From: Methyloversatilis thermotolerans
GTDB lineage: Bacteria; Pseudomonadota; Gammaproteobacteria; Burkholderiales; Rhodocyclaceae
Length of the DNA: 64,000 nt
Direction: 5' to 3'
Assembly: GCF_000372885.1 (NCBI RefSeq)
Contig: NZ_KB889967.1
Location: forward strand, 3,843,960-3,907,959
In this document: positions 63,890 to 64,000 of the stretch, piece after piece
Layout: each line of letters begins with the position of its first letter
Numbering within the stretch: position 1 is the first letter of the stretch
Notes under the pieces: model-generated
The model's database searches: none
Told to the model about the DNA's origin: nothing
The model's input: the letters and a program-made list of their open reading frames with translations, nothing else
Position numbers and translations under genes: made by a program

Positions 63890-63915
63890 TGAACCTTAGT
63901 CTGGAGGATCCCATC

Positions 63916-64000
63916 GTGACAAGTCAGAACGAGGCAGTGTGCTTTGGCATCGACGTCTCCAAGCACTGGCTGGACATCGCCGAGCACCCCAGCGCGCAGG
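63916..64000 (+). CDS. IS110-family transposase, N-terminal fragment
   Basis: GTG at 63916, with GGAGG 8 nt upstream, opens a frame to the window edge. It reads VTSQNEAVCFGIDVSK then HWLDIAEHPSAQ. IGIDVSK-x3-LD is the first conserved block of the IS110 DEDD/RuvC-like recombinase, carrying its first catalytic Asp. The product rejoins DNA under guidance of a bridge RNA. The remainder lies beyond the window, so intactness is unknown. Confidence 0.82.
   Translation, partial: MTSQNEAVCFGIDVSKHWLDIAEHPSAQ

Larger units (their letters stand above)
63691..64000 (+). mobile_element. IS110-family insertion sequence, left part (runs off the edge)
   Basis: The start of an IS110-type element: a long non-coding left end of about 225 nt, then the transposase start at 63916. 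The left limit is placed after the CT of CCCGCT because the REP motif breaks there. IS110 elements make no terminal inverted repeats or target duplication, and often insert into REP sequences with a CT-like core. The boundary is inferred; the family call rests on the transposase N-terminus. Confidence 0.68.

Overview
The window is a GC-rich proteobacterial chromosome segment with almost every base coding. It looks betaproteobacterial, perhaps near Rhodocyclales. Supporting signs are the gene order leuS-lptE-holA-proA, two PEP-CTERM sorted proteins, a PHA-depolymerase-like esterase, a LexA box of the CTGT-N8-ACAG type, and many c-di-GMP enzymes. The genus-level placement is inference. No rRNA, tRNA or CRISPR array was found.

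Layout. 86-1182: ogt-like repair gene behind a chalcone-isomerase-like exported protein. 1380-4115: a TPR/beta-barrel outer-membrane protein (Slam-like) followed by a secreted FecR-domain protein, read here as translocator and client. 4145-10495: marC, proA, holA, lptE, leuS on the minus strand. 10600-21169: mscS, uvrD-type helicase, a Sel1/TPR protein, a polyglutamate-hydrolase-like gene, a substrate-binding protein overlapping a large GGDEF/EAL protein, and a MASE2-GGDEF cyclase. 21208-30231: two orphan ParA ATPases, small-molecule oxidoreductases, a FAH-family hydrolase, a Kef-type antiporter, a His/Pro-rich protein of exact 111-bp repeats, and an alpha/beta hydrolase. 30221-34945: chemoreceptor, TRAP permease subunits without a binding protein, and a histidine phosphatase. 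34995-35985: eight copies of a 124-bp BIME-like repeat arranged as four 248-bp dimers; two more copies lie at 46905-47152.

35991-39000 holds a YceI / cytochrome b561 / LigB-type dioxygenase operon divergent from a LysR regulator. 39338-40943 is an island with visibly lower GC: tcmP facing its partner, the three-Cys-motif (Gp37/Gp68, DUF5131) gene, which has a near-consensus LexA box in its promoter. 41556-49345 contains an SPFH protein, DUF4262 and glycine-rich-domain proteins, a lamin-tail PEP-CTERM protein, a methyltransferase, a PHA-depolymerase-like enzyme and a BLUF photoreceptor. 49559-52103 is the most striking unit. A sigma-54 promoter, an exported amidase ending in a dockerin, a cohesin-like protein ending in a PEP-CTERM anchor, and a strong terminator together suggest a one-enzyme, cellulosome-like surface attachment.

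52262-64000: a DUF805 protein, a frameshifted second BLUF gene, a Crp/Fnr regulator, a phospholipid operon (CDP-alcohol phosphatidyltransferase, acyltransferase, CdsA), and an ECF42-type sigma factor operon. Two promoters in that operon share TGTCGA-N17-CGTC. A third GGDEF/EAL protein and a YegD-like Hsp70 follow. The right edge cuts into an IS110-family element. Its left end appears to sit in a REP palindrome and carries a likely bridge-RNA gene.
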